Assembly (NCBI RefSeq): GCF_900104795.1
Contig: NZ_FNTG01000001.1
Location: 1,612,001-1,676,000, forward strand
Reading direction: 5' to 3'
Source of the DNA: Burkholderia sp. WP9
Lineage (GTDB): Bacteria > Pseudomonadota > Gammaproteobacteria > Burkholderiales > Burkholderiaceae
Length of the DNA: 64,000 nucleotides
Shown here: one piece after another, positions 37,674 through 46,995 of the stretch
How positions within the stretch are numbered: position 1 is the first letter of the stretch
Layout: every line of letters begins with the position of its first letter
Made by a program: the position numbers and the translations under genes
Notes under the pieces: generated by a model
The model's database searches: none
Seen by the model: only the letters and a program-made list of their open reading frames with translations
What the model was told of the DNA's origin: nothing

Positions 37674-38717
37674 ATGATTTATTCGGAACATCGCGCCGTC
37701 GCACCGGAAGTGTCGATCATCATCCCGGTGTACAACGAGGAAGCCGGCCTGGCTGCGCTGTTCGCGCGCCTCTATCCTGCGCTCGACGCGCTCGGCACCG
37801 GTTATGAAGTGATCTTCATCAACGACGGCAGCCGCGACAAATCCGCCGCCCTGCTTGCCGAGCAGTTCCGCGCGCGTCCCGACACGACCCGCGTGATTCT
37901 GCTGAACGGCAACTACGGCCAGCACATGGCGATTCTGGCCGGCTTCGAGCAATCGCGCGGCGAGATCGTCATCACGCTCGACGCCGACCTGCAGAATCCG
38001 CCGGAAGAGATCGCCAAGCTGGTCAACAAGATGCGCGAAGGCTACGACTACGTCGGCACGATTCGCCTGCAACGTCAGGACAGCCTGTGGCGCCGCAAGG
38101 CCTCGCGCGCGATGAACCGGCTGCGCGAGCGCATCACCCGCATCAAGATGACCGACCAGGGCTGCATGCTGCGCGCCTACAGCCGGCACATCATCGACAC
38201 GATCAATCGCTGCGGCGAAATCAACACCTTCATTCCGGCGCTTGCGTACACCTTCGCGCAGAATCCGGTCGAAATCGAGGTCGCGCACGAAGAGCGTTTC
38301 GCCGGCGAATCGAAGTACTCGCTGTATTCGCTGATCCGCCTGAACTTCGACCTCGTGACCGGCTTCTCGGTCGTACCGCTGCAGTGGCTGTCGTTCATCG
38401 GCGTGATCCTGTCGCTCGGGTCCGCGGCGCTGTTCGTGCTGCTGCTGATTCGCCGCTTCATCATCGGTGCGGAAGTGCAAGGTGTGTTCACGCTGTTCGC
38501 CGTGATCTTCTTCCTGCTCGGCGTGATCATCTTCGCGCTCGGCCTGCTCGGCGAATATATCGGCCGCATCTACCAGCAGGTGCGCGCACGCCCACGCTAT
38601 CTCGTGCAGACCATTCTCGAACAGCGCGACGGCACGACCGTGGCCGAAGCGCCGCGCCAGGCGGTCGTGCAGGCCGTGCAGGCCGCGCCGCTCGTCGATC
38701 AGGGCCCCAATCCATGA
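37674..38717 (+). CDS. arnC: Undecaprenyl-phosphate 4-deoxy-4-formamido-L-arabinose transferase
   Basis: 347-aa GT2 family transferase: VSIIIPVYNEEAGLAALFARLYPALDALG, EVIFINDGSRDKS, and the DxD site in ITLDADLQNPPEEI. Two C-terminal membrane spans (WLSFIGVILSLGSAALFVLLLIRRF; FTLFAVIFFLLGVIIFALGLLGEY) anchor it. It transfers the formylated aminosugar to undecaprenyl phosphate on the cytoplasmic face. The stop overlaps the next start by 4 nt (ATGA). Confidence 0.93.
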   Translation: MIYSEHRAVAPEVSIIIPVYNEEAGLAALFARLYPALDALGTGYEVIFINDGSRDKSAALLAEQFRARPDTTRVILLNGNYGQHMAILAGFEQSRGEIVITLDADLQNPPEEIAKLVNKMREGYDYVGTIRLQRQDSLWRRKASRAMNRLRERITRIKMTDQGCMLRAYSRHIIDTINRCGEINTFIPALAYTFAQNPVEIEVAHEERFAGESKYSLYSLIRLNFDLVTGFSVVPLQWLSFIGVILSLGSAALFVLLLIRRFIIGAEVQGVFTLFAVIFFLLGVIIFALGLLGEYIGRIYQQVRARPRYLVQTILEQRDGTTVAEAPRQAVVQAVQAAPLVDQGPNP

Positions 38718-39649
38718 AGCCACGCGCCGTCGTATTCGCGTATCACAACGTCGGCGTGCGCTGCCTGCAGGTGCTGCTCGCGCGCGGCGTGGAGGTGGCG
38801 CTCGTCGTCACGCACGAAGACAGCCCGACCGAAAACATCTGGTTCGGCAGCGTCGCCTCGGTCGCGGCCGAGCACGGCATTCCGGTGATCACCCCGCACG
38901 ATCCGAAGAGTCCCGAGCTGCGCGCCGCGGTGAGCGCCGCGCGCCCGGACTTCATCTTCTCGTTCTACTACCGCCACATGTTGCCGGTCGACGTGTTGGC
39001 GCTCGCCGCACGGGGCGCTTACAACATGCACGGCTCGCTGCTGCCCAAGTACCGCGGCCGCGTGCCGACCAACTGGGCGGTGATTCACGGCGAAACCGAA
39101 ACCGGCGCGACGCTGCACGAAATGGCCGCCAAACCGGACGCGGGCGCGATCATCGCCCAAACGCCGGTGCCGATCCTGCCCGACGACACCGCGAGCCAGG
39201 TGTTCGACAAGGTCACGGTGGCCGCCGAGCAAACGCTGTGGCGCGTGCTGCCGTCCCTGCTGGCGGGTGAAGCGCCGCATCTGCCGAACGATCTCGCGCA
39301 GGGCAGCTACTATGGCGGGCGCAAGCCGGAAGACGGCCGCATCGACTGGACGCAATCGGCGCAGCAGGTCTACAACCTGATTCGCGCGGTCGCGCCACCC
39401 TATCCCGGCGCCTTCACGGACATCGGCGAGCAACGTTTCGTCGTGACGCGCGCGCGCCTCGCCGCGCCCGGCGCGCTTCGCTCGGATTTGCCGCCGGGCC
39501 TGCACGTAAGCGATAATGGCATTTTCGCGATATGCGGCGACGGCCGCGCGATCGCCATCCACGAATTGCGGCGCCAGCACGACGGCAGCGAGACTGTCGT
39601 CACTCCGGCCGAATTTGCCCAGCTCATCCAAACTCCCCGTTACTCATGA
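38714..39649 (+). CDS. arnA: UDP-L-Ara4N formyltransferase (ArnA N-terminal domain as a separate gene)
   Basis: 311-aa formyltransferase related to methionyl-tRNA formyltransferase. Catalytic elements are present: [44 protein letters not shown] holds the Asn, His and Asp (KPDAG) of ArnA. It corresponds to the first about 300 residues of E. coli ArnA; the decarboxylase half is the next gene. The two genes overlap at ATGA (39646-39649), so the fused enzyme is split but stoichiometric expression is likely. Confidence 0.88.
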   Translation: MKPRAVVFAYHNVGVRCLQVLLARGVEVALVVTHEDSPTENIWFGSVASVAAEHGIPVITPHDPKSPELRAAVSAARPDFIFSFYYRHMLPVDVLALAARGAYNMHGSLLPKYRGRVPTNWAVIHGETETGATLHEMAAKPDAGAIIAQTPVPILPDDTASQVFDKVTVAAEQTLWRVLPSLLAGEAPHLPNDLAQGSYYGGRKPEDGRIDWTQSAQQVYNLIRAVAPPYPGAFTDIGEQRFVVTRARLAAPGALRSDLPPGLHVSDNGIFAICGDGRAIAIHELRRQHDGSETVVTPAEFAQLIQTPRYS

Positions 39650-40692
39650 AAAAAGTCCTGATCCTGGGTGTGAATGGCTTCATCGGCCATCACCTGTCCA
39701 AACGCATTCTCGAAACGACCGATTGGGAAGTCTTCGGCATGGACATGCAGACCGAGCGTCTGGGCGACCTGGTCAATCATGAACGGATGCACTTCTTCGA
39801 AGGCGACATCACGATCAACAAGGAGTGGGTCGAATATCACGTCAAGAAGTGCGATGTGATCCTCCCGCTGGTCGCGATCGCCACGCCCGCCACGTACGTC
39901 AAGCAGCCGCTGCGCGTGTTCGAACTCGACTTCGAAGCGAACCTGCCGATCGTGCGTTCGGCGGTCAAGTACGGCAAGCACCTCGTGTTTCCGTCGACCT
40001 CCGAGGTCTACGGCATGTGCACGGACGAGCAGTTCGATCCGGAAGAATCGCAACTGTCGTACGGCCCGATCAACAAGCCGCGCTGGATCTACGCGTGCTC
40101 CAAGCAGTTGATGGATCGCGTGATCTGGGGTTACGGCATGGAAGGCCTGAATTTCACGCTGTTCCGTCCGTTCAACTGGATCGGCCCGGGCCTCGATTCG
40201 ATCTACACGCCGAAGGAAGGCAGCTCGCGCGTGGTCACGCAGTTCCTCGGCCATATCGTGCGCGGCGAGAACATCAGTCTCGTCGATGGCGGCGCGCAAA
40301 AGCGTGCGTTCACGGATATCGACGACGGCATTGGCGCGCTGATGAAGATCATCGAAAACAAGGACGGCGTGGCGACGGGCAAGATCTACAACATCGGCAA
40401 CCCGACCAACAATTTCTCGGTGCGTGAACTCGCGCACAAGATGCTGACGCTCGCCGCCGAATTCCCGGAATACGCGGAAACGGCCAAGCAGGTGCAGCTG
40501 GTCGAAACGTCGTCGGGCGCTTACTACGGCACCGGCTACCAGGACGTGCAGAACCGCGTGCCGAAGATCGACAACACCATGCAGGAACTCGGCTGGGCGC
40601 CGAAGTCGACCTTCGACGAAGCGCTGCGCAAGATTTTCGAAGCGTATCGCGGCCACGTCGGCGAAGCGCGCGCGCTCGTCGAACAGCAATAA
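39646..40692 (+). CDS. arnA: UDP-glucuronic acid oxidative decarboxylase (ArnA C-terminal domain as a separate gene)
   Basis: 348-aa extended [26 protein letters not shown] (GxxGxxG), [27 protein letters not shown], and the catalytic S-Y-K in [11 protein letters not shown] and [18 protein letters not shown], then [29 protein letters not shown]. It corresponds to residues about 315-660 of E. coli ArnA and makes UDP-4-keto-arabinose from UDP-glucuronate. It starts inside the stop of the formyltransferase gene and is followed 10 nt later by arnD. Confidence 0.9.
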   Translation: MKKVLILGVNGFIGHHLSKRILETTDWEVFGMDMQTERLGDLVNHERMHFFEGDITINKEWVEYHVKKCDVILPLVAIATPATYVKQPLRVFELDFEANLPIVRSAVKYGKHLVFPSTSEVYGMCTDEQFDPEESQLSYGPINKPRWIYACSKQLMDRVIWGYGMEGLNFTLFRPFNWIGPGLDSIYTPKEGSSRVVTQFLGHIVRGENISLVDGGAQKRAFTDIDDGIGALMKIIENKDGVATGKIYNIGNPTNNFSVRELAHKMLTLAAEFPEYAETAKQVQLVETSSGAYYGTGYQDVQNRVPKIDNTMQELGWAPKSTFDEALRKIFEAYRGHVGEARALVEQQ

Positions 40693-40702
40693 GGGCTGAT
40701 CC

Positions 40703-41596
40703 TTGGCTCGTATCGTCCTGAAGATCGACGTCGACACGCTGCGCGGCACCCGCGAAGGCGTGCCGAATCTCGCACGTATCTTCGACCGCTTCAAGGCGCG
40801 CGCCACCTTCCTCTTCAGCCTCGGGCCCGACCACACCGGTTGGGCGATGCGCCGCGTGTTGCGACCGGGCTTTCTGCAGAAAGTGTCGCGCACCTCGGTG
40901 GTCGAACACTACGGCATCAAGCAGTTGATGTACGGCGTGCTGCTGCCCGGTCCGGACATCGGCGCCAAGGCCTCGGCGGAAATGCGCGCGATTCACGAAG
41001 CCGGCTTCGAATGCGGCATTCATACGTGGGATCACGTCTACTGGCAGGACAACGTGCGCTCGAAAGACCGCGCGTGGACCAGGGCGCAGATGCAGCAGAG
41101 TCACGACCGTTTCGTCGAGGTGTTCGGCGCGCCGCCGGTCACGCACGGCGCGGCGGGCTGGCAGATGAACGGCCACGCGTTCGAGCAGATCGACGCGTGG
41201 GGCATGCACTACGCGTCCGACGGACGCGGCCACTCGCCGTATCTGCCGGTGGTCGACGGCCGCACGCTCACGCATGTGCAAATGCCGACCACGCTGCCCA
41301 CGCTCGACGAAGTGCTCGGCGTGAACGGTGTCGAGCCGCACAACGTCGCCGCATGGATGTTGAAGCACACGGAAAACAATCCGCACGATCAGGTGTACAC
41401 GCTGCACGCCGAACTCGAAGGACAGAAGCTCGCACCGATTTTCGAACAGCTTCTGGAAGGCTGGCGCGCGCAGGGCCACACCTTCGCGACGATGGGCGAT
41501 TATTACGCCACGCTAGACCGCAGCACGCTGCCATCGTACCCTGTTACGTGGGGCGAAATTCCAGGGCGCTCCGGCGAACTGATTGTCCAGCCCTGA
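40703..41596 (+). CDS. arnD: Undecaprenyl-phosphate-Ara4FN deformylase
   Basis: 297-aa polysaccharide-deacetylase fold (E. coli ArnD 296 aa): MARIVLKIDVDTLRGTREGVPNLARIFDRFKARATFLFSLGPDHTG, with the metal-binding DVDT motif near residue 9 and HTWDH near residue 110. It removes the formyl group before flipping and transfer. The start is a TTG at 40703; no ATG is near and the homologous protein begins there, so a non-ATG start is likely. It is the last arn gene in the run. Confidence 0.9.
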   Translation: MARIVLKIDVDTLRGTREGVPNLARIFDRFKARATFLFSLGPDHTGWAMRRVLRPGFLQKVSRTSVVEHYGIKQLMYGVLLPGPDIGAKASAEMRAIHEAGFECGIHTWDHVYWQDNVRSKDRAWTRAQMQQSHDRFVEVFGAPPVTHGAAGWQMNGHAFEQIDAWGMHYASDGRGHSPYLPVVDGRTLTHVQMPTTLPTLDEVLGVNGVEPHNVAAWMLKHTENNPHDQVYTLHAELEGQKLAPIFEQLLEGWRAQGHTFATMGDYYATLDRSTLPSYPVTWGEIPGRSGELIVQP

Positions 41597-41736
41597 CTGG
41601 TCAACCGGCAGCCGGCCCTGACGACCCGACCGCCGCGCGAGAACATGCCGCGCGCCGGCCGCCCCTCCCCCAAAAGTCTCGATGCCAGGCCGCCGCCGCA
41701 ATCATCCGGCGCCGGCCATAACAACCGGAGAAGCAC

Positions 41737-42198
41737 GTGCCCATCGCAGTCGACCAACCCATCCCCGACTTCACCGCCCCCGCTACCGGTGGCGAGATCA
41801 CGCTGTCCAAGCTGCGGGGCAAGAAGGTGGTGCTGTATTTTTACCCGAAGGACAACACGCCGGGCTGCACGACCGAAGGTCTGCAGTTCCGCGATCTCTA
41901 TCCGAAGTTCAAGAAGGCCGGCGCGGAAATCCTCGGCGTGTCGCGCGACAGCCTGCGCTCGCATGACAACTTCAAGGCAAAGCTGGAACTGCCCTTCCCG
42001 TTGATCTCGGATCCCGAGGAAACGCTGTGCGCGCTCTTCAATGTCATCAAAATGAAGAAAATGTATGGCAAAGAAGTACGGGGAATCGAACGCTCCACGT
42101 TCCTCATCGACGCTGAAGGCGTGCTGCGCCAGGAGTGGCGCGGCGTGAAAGTGCCCGGGCATGTCGACGATATTCTGGAGGCTGTACAAGCGCTTTGA
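41737..42198 (+). CDS. bcp: Thioredoxin-dependent thiol peroxidase (BCP/PrxQ)
   Basis: 153-aa 2-Cys peroxiredoxin of the BCP type: IPDFTAPATGGEITLSKLRGKKVVLYFYPKDNTPGCTTEGLQFRD with peroxidatic Cys in PGCTTEG. The resolving Cys expected 5 residues later in many BCPs is absent, so it may act as the atypical or 1-Cys form. It reduces H2O2 and organic peroxides with thioredoxin. A GTG start at 41737 is used, with CCGGAG 6 nt ahead. Confidence 0.92.
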   Translation: MPIAVDQPIPDFTAPATGGEITLSKLRGKKVVLYFYPKDNTPGCTTEGLQFRDLYPKFKKAGAEILGVSRDSLRSHDNFKAKLELPFPLISDPEETLCALFNVIKMKKMYGKEVRGIERSTFLIDAEGVLRQEWRGVKVPGHVDDILEAVQAL

Positions 42199-42331
42199 GG
42201 CGCGTTATATTGGGTTGCAATGAGTGCCTGTACACCCCAACTTTTTCGCCGCTGTGCCAGACTTGACGGCTGGTTCCCGTTTTTTCCGGGTCCCGTCGGA
42301 GTCGCGAGGTGCAACGCGAGCACTGTAGGCG

Positions 42332-42368
42332 AGCCGCTTGCCCCGTACGCCGGGGCGGCGGCTTTTTT
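42332..42368 (+). terminator. Intrinsic terminator after bcp
   Basis: AGCCGC-TTGCCCCG pairs with CGGGGC-GGCGGCT around TACGC and is followed by TTTTTT. It lies in the 356-bp bcp-phoH gap, which otherwise shows no gene. Confidence 0.75.
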
Positions 42369-42554
42369 AATTGCGCGAGAGCCGTCGTTCACTCGGCCAC
42401 GCGCTTCCGTTAAGGAGCCGATCGAAGACCAGGCGAACCGGCATCTCTAGACCGAATGCGCGCCTCCGGGCGCAAACTGCGTGCGCATCCACTGGCACCG
42501 GCAGAATGCGACAGGCGGCGCACGATATGTGACCCGAATAATTCGAGGGAAACC

Positions 42555-44411
42555 ATGCCTTTGCCTACCCCCCCCAGCAAGCTCGGCAATCTCCTGCCGC
42601 CTGACGAATACAAGGCCAAAGCCGCCAGCCCGGCGCGCTCCGCCGCGAAGAAACAGACGGCCGTTGGGGAATCCGCAGAGTCGGCCGACTACGGCCGCGC
42701 GAACGTCGCCACGCCAATGGCGCACGCCGCCAACGCCGCGACCACTTTGCGGCCTGTGCCGACATCGTCGGCGGCCCCGGCTGCGTCCGCCTCCGCGGAA
42801 CAGGCCGCGCCCACTCGCGGCCGCAAATCGAAGCAAACGGCCGCCCTGTTGCAACCGGTTCCAGCTGCCCGTCCGCAAGCCGAGCCGGCTGCGCCCGCGC
42901 AGCCGGTCGTCGCACGCGCGCCGAGCGCGAAGCAGGCTGAGGCGAGCACACCCGCAGCCGCTGCGCGGAGCACTCGCGGCACCGGCCGCAAACGCGGCGC
43001 GGCCGCCGAGCCGGTTGAAGTCCAGAAGCTCTTCGTGCTCGACACGAATGTGCTGATGCACGATCCGAGCTGCCTGTTCCGTTTCGAGGAACACGACGTC
43101 TATCTGCCAATGATGACGTTGGAAGAACTCGACAACCACAAGAAGGGCATGTCGGAAGTCGCGCGCAACGCCCGCCAGGTGAGCCGCACGCTCGACGCAC
43201 TGGTGGCGAACGCCGGCAACATGTCCGACGGCATCTCGCTGGCGCGTCTGGGCAGCCGCGAGGCTTCCGGGCGTCTGTACTTCCAGACCAAGCTCGCCGC
43301 CATCGAACCGGTGGAGGGTCTGCCGGAAGGCAAGGCCGATAACCAGATTCTCGGCGTGGTGCGCGCGTTGCAGCGCGACCGGATGGATCGCCAGGTCGTG
43401 CTGGTGTCGAAAGACATCAACATGCGCATCAAGGCGCATGCGCTCGGCCTGCCCGCCGAAGACTACTTCAATGACCAGGTGCTCGAAGACAGCGATCTGC
43501 TGTACTCCGGCATCCGCGCGCTGCCGCAGGATTTCTGGACCAAGCACGCGAAGGGCATGGAAAGCTGGCAGGACACCAAGACCGGCACCACGTACTACCG
43601 CGTGACCGGTCCCCTGTGCGCCTCGATGCTGGTCAACGAGTTCGTCTATCTGGAACCGCAAAACGGCGAGCCGGCGTTTCACGCGCTGGTGCGCGAGCTG
43701 AACGGCAAGACGGCGCTGCTGCAAACCTTGCGCGACTACGGCCACCACAAAAACAACGTGTGGGGCATCACGGCGCGCAATCGCGAGCAGAACTTCGCGC
43801 TGAACCTGCTGATGAATCCGGAAATCGACTTTGTCACGCTGCTGGGTCAGGCCGGTACCGGCAAGACGCTGGTCGCACTCGCCGCCGGTCTCGCGCAAGT
43901 GCTGGACGACAAGCGCTATAACGAGATCATCGTGACGCGCGCAACGGTGCCGGTCGGCGAAGACATCGGCTTCCTGCCGGGTACGGAAGAGGAAAAAATG
44001 CAGCCGTGGATGGGTGCATTCGACGACAACCTCGAAGTCCTGCAGAAAACCGACGACGCAGCCGGCGAATGGGGCCGCGCCGCGACTCAGGAACTGATCC
44101 GCTCGCGCCTGAAGGTCAAGAGCATGAACTTCATGCGTGGCCGCACGTTCGTGGACAAGTATCTGATCATCGACGAGGCGCAAAACCTGACGCCGAAACA
44201 GATGAAAACGCTGGTCACGCGCGCGGGTCCGGGCACGAAGATCATCTGTCTTGGCAACATCGCGCAGATCGATACGCCTTACCTCACGGAAGGCAGTTCG
44301 GGGCTCACGTACGTGGTCGATCGTTTCAAGGGCTGGGCGCACAGCGGGCATGTGACGCTGGCGCGCGGCGAGCGTTCGCGCCTTGCCGACTACGCGTCGG
44401 AAATTCTCTAA
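42555..44411 (+). CDS. PIN domain-PhoH family ATPase fusion
   Basis: 618 aa in three parts. Residues 1-150 are Ala/Pro-rich and probably disordered. About 155-300 is a PIN nuclease domain (KLFVLDTNVLMHDPSCLFRFEEHDVYLPMMTLEELDNHKKG; VVLVSKDINMRIKAHALGL with acidic residues). From about 400 is PhoH-like ATPase: Walker A LLGQAGTGKTLVALAAGLA, TVPVGEDIGFLPGTEEEKM, Walker B YLIIDEAQNLTP, CLGNIAQIDTPYL. PIN-PhoH proteins (PhoH2) act as RNA helicase/RNases in other bacteria. The ATG is at 42555; the in-frame extension upstream lacks homology. A terminator follows. Confidence 0.88.
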   Translation: MPLPTPPSKLGNLLPPDEYKAKAASPARSAAKKQTAVGESAESADYGRANVATPMAHAANAATTLRPVPTSSAAPAASASAEQAAPTRGRKSKQTAALLQPVPAARPQAEPAAPAQPVVARAPSAKQAEASTPAAAARSTRGTGRKRGAAAEPVEVQKLFVLDTNVLMHDPSCLFRFEEHDVYLPMMTLEELDNHKKGMSEVARNARQVSRTLDALVANAGNMSDGISLARLGSREASGRLYFQTKLAAIEPVEGLPEGKADNQILGVVRALQRDRMDRQVVLVSKDINMRIKAHALGLPAEDYFNDQVLEDSDLLYSGIRALPQDFWTKHAKGMESWQDTKTGTTYYRVTGPLCASMLVNEFVYLEPQNGEPAFHALVRELNGKTALLQTLRDYGHHKNNVWGITARNREQNFALNLLMNPEIDFVTLLGQAGTGKTLVALAAGLAQVLDDKRYNEIIVTRATVPVGEDIGFLPGTEEEKMQPWMGAFDDNLEVLQKTDDAAGEWGRAATQELIRSRLKVKSMNFMRGRTFVDKYLIIDEAQNLTPKQMKTLVTRAGPGTKIICLGNIAQIDTPYLTEGSSGLTYVVDRFKGWAHSGHVTLARGERSRLADYASEIL

Positions 44412-44436
44412 GTTTCAATTAGTTAGCTTCAAACCG

Positions 44437-44473
44437 AAGCCGCTTCTGGAACACTCCGGAAGCGGCTTTTTTC
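44437..44473 (+). terminator. Intrinsic terminator of the PhoH gene
   Basis: AAGCCGCTTC pairs with GAAGCGGCTT across a 12-nt loop that itself can pair (TGGA/TCC), followed by T-rich sequence, about 25 nt after the stop. Confidence 0.85.
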
Positions 44474-44616
44474 TTTGCCATACGTTCCTGACGGGCAACA
44501 CTTAGCGCACGAACTTCATGTAATTTATGAAGAATTCTTGCCGGAGCGAGGTTCCAAGGGCTACCATCCCGAAATCGTCCGCCATTAAACGAGCGTTTAC
44601 CGCTCTCCTCGTCTTC

Positions 44617-45882
44617 ATGCGCCGACTCGCCCTATCGCTGCTGACCGTTCTGCTGCTCGCCGCCTGTGCCGGCGCGCCGCAGAAAACGTCGTCGCGTGGA
44701 TCGGGCAGCCAGGTCGTGGTGGCGAACGGCGCATATCATGCTCCGCCGCCCGGCTTTCCGAACTTCGTCGATCACAGCATCGGCCGTGAAGAAATCTCGA
44801 TTCAGGCGATGAGCCTCGTCGGCATTCCGTACCGGTGGGGCGGCAATACGCCGGATAGCGGCTTCGATTGCAGCGGTCTGGTTCGCTATGTGGTCTCGCG
44901 TGCGGCTTCCGTGAATCTGCCGCGCACGACGGCGGATATGAGCGGGCGCGGGGAATCGATAGAACCGGACGAGATCGCGCCCGGCGATCTGATTTTCTTC
45001 AACACGACAGGACGCGCGCATTCGCACGTTGGCATTTATGTCGGCAAGCTGCGCTTCGTCAACGCGCCGTCTACCGGTGGTACGGTGCGGCTCGACTATT
45101 TGACCAATCCTTACTGGGCCAAGCGCTTCGACGGCATTCGCCGAGTGGCCTCGCCAGCTGCGACACCCGCACCGTTCCATACGCCGAGCTATCAAGCTGC
45201 CGCGCCACAGCCTGAGCGCGTCGCGCCGGTGGCGCAGTCAGCGCCGGCCTATGCGACCGCGACCGCGACCGCGACCGTCGCACCGGCGCCGGCGAAGGCA
45301 GCGGCGCAGCCGCCGGTCTATGCCGCAGGCGCACTGCAACCCCAATCTCAGTCGCAGTCGCAGTCACAGTCGCAGTCACAGTCGCAGTCGCAGTCGCAGT
45401 CGCAGTCGCAGCAGATCGTCCGCGTTACGGCGGTGCCTCGCGCGCCGTTGAGCGTGGAGGCTCAACCGGTCAGCACCACGGCACAAGCCGATCCGTTCGA
45501 GCCGCCACCACCTGGCATGAGCGCGGCTCAGATGCAGGCTCGCGCGGCGGGCGCCGTGTCCCCGACGCCGATTCCGGCCGCTCAACAAGCCAATGCATAT
45601 AACGCCAGCGGCACCGCACCGGTCCAACAACAGCTGACCGCTTCGCGGACGGCTCCGCAAACGGCAACCGCCCGCGCGCCCGATCCTATCGACGCCGCCG
45701 CCGACGCGTTCGAGCCGCCGCCGCCCGCTTCCGTCGCCGCGCGGCAGGCCCGGCAGGCGCAGCAAGCCGATGAAAACGGCAGCGTGCAGATCATGCGGGC
45801 TTCGACGGCCTCGCGCGGCATGCCCGCTCCGACGCAAACCAACGACGACCCGATCGCCCGCTTCGCCAACGGCAACTTCTGA
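44617..45882 (+). CDS. NlpC/P60 (C40) cell-wall hydrolase lipoprotein with SQ repeat tract
   Basis: 421-aa lipoprotein. The N terminus MRRLALSLLTVLLLAACAGAP has a lipobox (LAAC) for lipid attachment at Cys. The NlpC/P60 domain (about 60-190) has the catalytic Cys in WGGNTPDSGFDCSGLVRYV and His in TTGRAHSHVGIYVG. Such enzymes cut peptidoglycan stem peptides (gamma-D-Glu-mDAP). The C-terminal 230 residues are Ala/Pro/Gln-rich and contain an (SQ)n run encoded by a hexamer array at 45343-45408, with a TATATATA run at 45252. Start ATG 44617; an upstream in-frame extension would hide the lipoprotein signal. Confidence 0.85.
   Translation: MRRLALSLLTVLLLAACAGAPQKTSSRGSGSQVVVANGAYHAPPPGFPNFVDHSIGREEISIQAMSLVGIPYRWGGNTPDSGFDCSGLVRYVVSRAASVNLPRTTADMSGRGESIEPDEIAPGDLIFFNTTGRAHSHVGIYVGKLRFVNAPSTGGTVRLDYLTNPYWAKRFDGIRRVASPAATPAPFHTPSYQAAAPQPERVAPVAQSAPAYATATATATVAPAPAKAAAQPPVYAAGALQPQSQSQSQSQSQSQSQSQSQSQSQQIVRVTAVPRAPLSVEAQPVSTTAQADPFEPPPPGMSAAQMQARAAGAVSPTPIPAAQQANAYNASGTAPVQQQLTASRTAPQTATARAPDPIDAAADAFEPPPPASVAARQARQAQQADENGSVQIMRASTASRGMPAPTQTNDDPIARFANGNF
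45343..45408 (+). repeat. Hexanucleotide repeat (CAGTCR) encoding (SQ)n
   Basis: Ten uninterrupted CAGTCR hexamers (CAGTCG or CAGTCA) at 45349-45408, preceded by a degenerate CAATCT. They encode a Gln-Ser run. A shorter (GCGACC)4 array encoding TATATA lies about 90 bp upstream. Hexamers preserve frame, so copy number could vary by slippage without loss of the protein. Confidence 0.9.
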
Positions 45883-46111
45883 CGCCACGGCGCGGACCGT
45901 GCCGTGAGCGAGCTTCGCGCTCGGCATGCGAACGAATTCGGATATCGTAGCCGCCTTAGCGTGCACACCTCGTCGTATAGCGTGGCCATCGACGCACGCG
46001 CTGCACAGCCGCCGCCCAGCGACTCGCAATCACACGCCGCGCCACCGTCCTGCGCATCACAACCATCCCGCCAATCTGCTATCGTCGTCGGTATTCTTTC
46101 GACAGCGGGTG

Positions 46112-46924
46112 ATGACGATGGATCTCGGACTCAAAGACAAGGTGGTGTTGATTACAGGCGGCAGCAAGGGAATCGGCCTTGCCTGCGCCCGTGCGTTTGC
46201 GATCGAGGGCGCGAAAGTCGCGATCGTATCGCGCGACCCCGCCAACCTCGCGCGCGCTTACGAACAGTTGAAACAGGAAGGCCTGCACGTACACCGGACT
46301 CGCGCCGATCTGCACGAACCGCACAGCGCCGCCGATATCGTCGAGGAAGTGAGCACCGCCGTCGGCCCGATCGACGTGCTGATCAACAGTGCCGGCGCCG
46401 CACGCCGCTACGACCCGGAGACGCTCGATGCCGACGCGTTCCGCGCCACCATGGAAGCGAAATACTTCCCCTACATCTATCCCCAGCAGGAAGTGCTGCG
46501 CCGCATGGCCGAACGGGTAAAAGCCGGCACGGGCGGCGAGCCCGGCACGATCGTCAATATCATCGGCATGGGCGGCAAGGTCGCGAGCGATATCCATATT
46601 GCCGGCGGAGCCGCAAATGCCGCGCTGATGCTTGCCACCGTCGGCCTCGCCCACTATTACGCGCGCTACGGCATCCGCATCAACGCGATCAATCCGGGAG
46701 CAACGCTGACCGAACGTGTCGAGGAAGCGGTCAAACTGGAAGCCACGCAGCAAGGCATCGGCAACGCGGAAGCGCTCGCGCGCGGCCAGGCCAAAGTGCC
46801 GCTCGGACGCTTTGCCAAACCGGAGGAAATCGCCGACGTCGCGCTCTTTCTGGCGAGCCGCCGTGCAAGCTATGTGACGGGCGCAATCGTCCCGATGGAT
46901 GGAGGCAGCGCGCCGCTCATCTAG
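46112..46924 (+). CDS. Short-chain dehydrogenase/reductase homologue without the catalytic Tyr/Lys
   Basis: 270 aa. The NAD(P) motif TGGSKGIG (15-22) is intact and NSAG (92-95) stands for the usual NNAG. Where classical SDRs have S...YxxxK, this protein reads IIGMGGKVASDIHIAGGAANAALM: the Tyr position is His (162), the Lys position is Gly (166) and there is no Ser/Thr at about -13. The rest of the fold is present (RINAINPGATLTERV; SRRASYVTGAIVPMDGGSAPLI). It could be a non-catalytic binder or use different chemistry. The start is ATG 46112 or 46118. Confidence 0.82.
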   Translation: MTMDLGLKDKVVLITGGSKGIGLACARAFAIEGAKVAIVSRDPANLARAYEQLKQEGLHVHRTRADLHEPHSAADIVEEVSTAVGPIDVLINSAGAARRYDPETLDADAFRATMEAKYFPYIYPQQEVLRRMAERVKAGTGGEPGTIVNIIGMGGKVASDIHIAGGAANAALMLATVGLAHYYARYGIRINAINPGATLTERVEEAVKLEATQQGIGNAEALARGQAKVPLGRFAKPEEIADVALFLASRRASYVTGAIVPMDGGSAPLI

Positions 46925-46957
46925 GCGGCACGCTTCTTTTCGAACCCTGACAACGTG

Positions 46958-46989
46958 AACGCGCGGCAGGCGGCGTCGCCGCCCGCGTT
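46958..46989. terminator. Hairpin between convergent SDR and pit genes
   Basis: AACGCG/CGCGTT outer stem and GGCGGC/GCCGCC inner stem with a small bulge, in the 71-nt gap. No T-run is present, so termination is only suggested by position. Confidence 0.3.
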
Positions 46990-46995
46990 GCGCCT

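Noticed and set aside
36525..38723. 732-codon open frame on the minus strand opposite arnB-arnC
   Set aside because: Antisense to two well-supported arn genes. Composition is biased as expected from the third-position GC of the real genes.
42447..44351. 634-codon open frame on the minus strand opposite the PhoH gene
   Set aside because: Antisense shadow of a gene with intact PIN and PhoH motifs.
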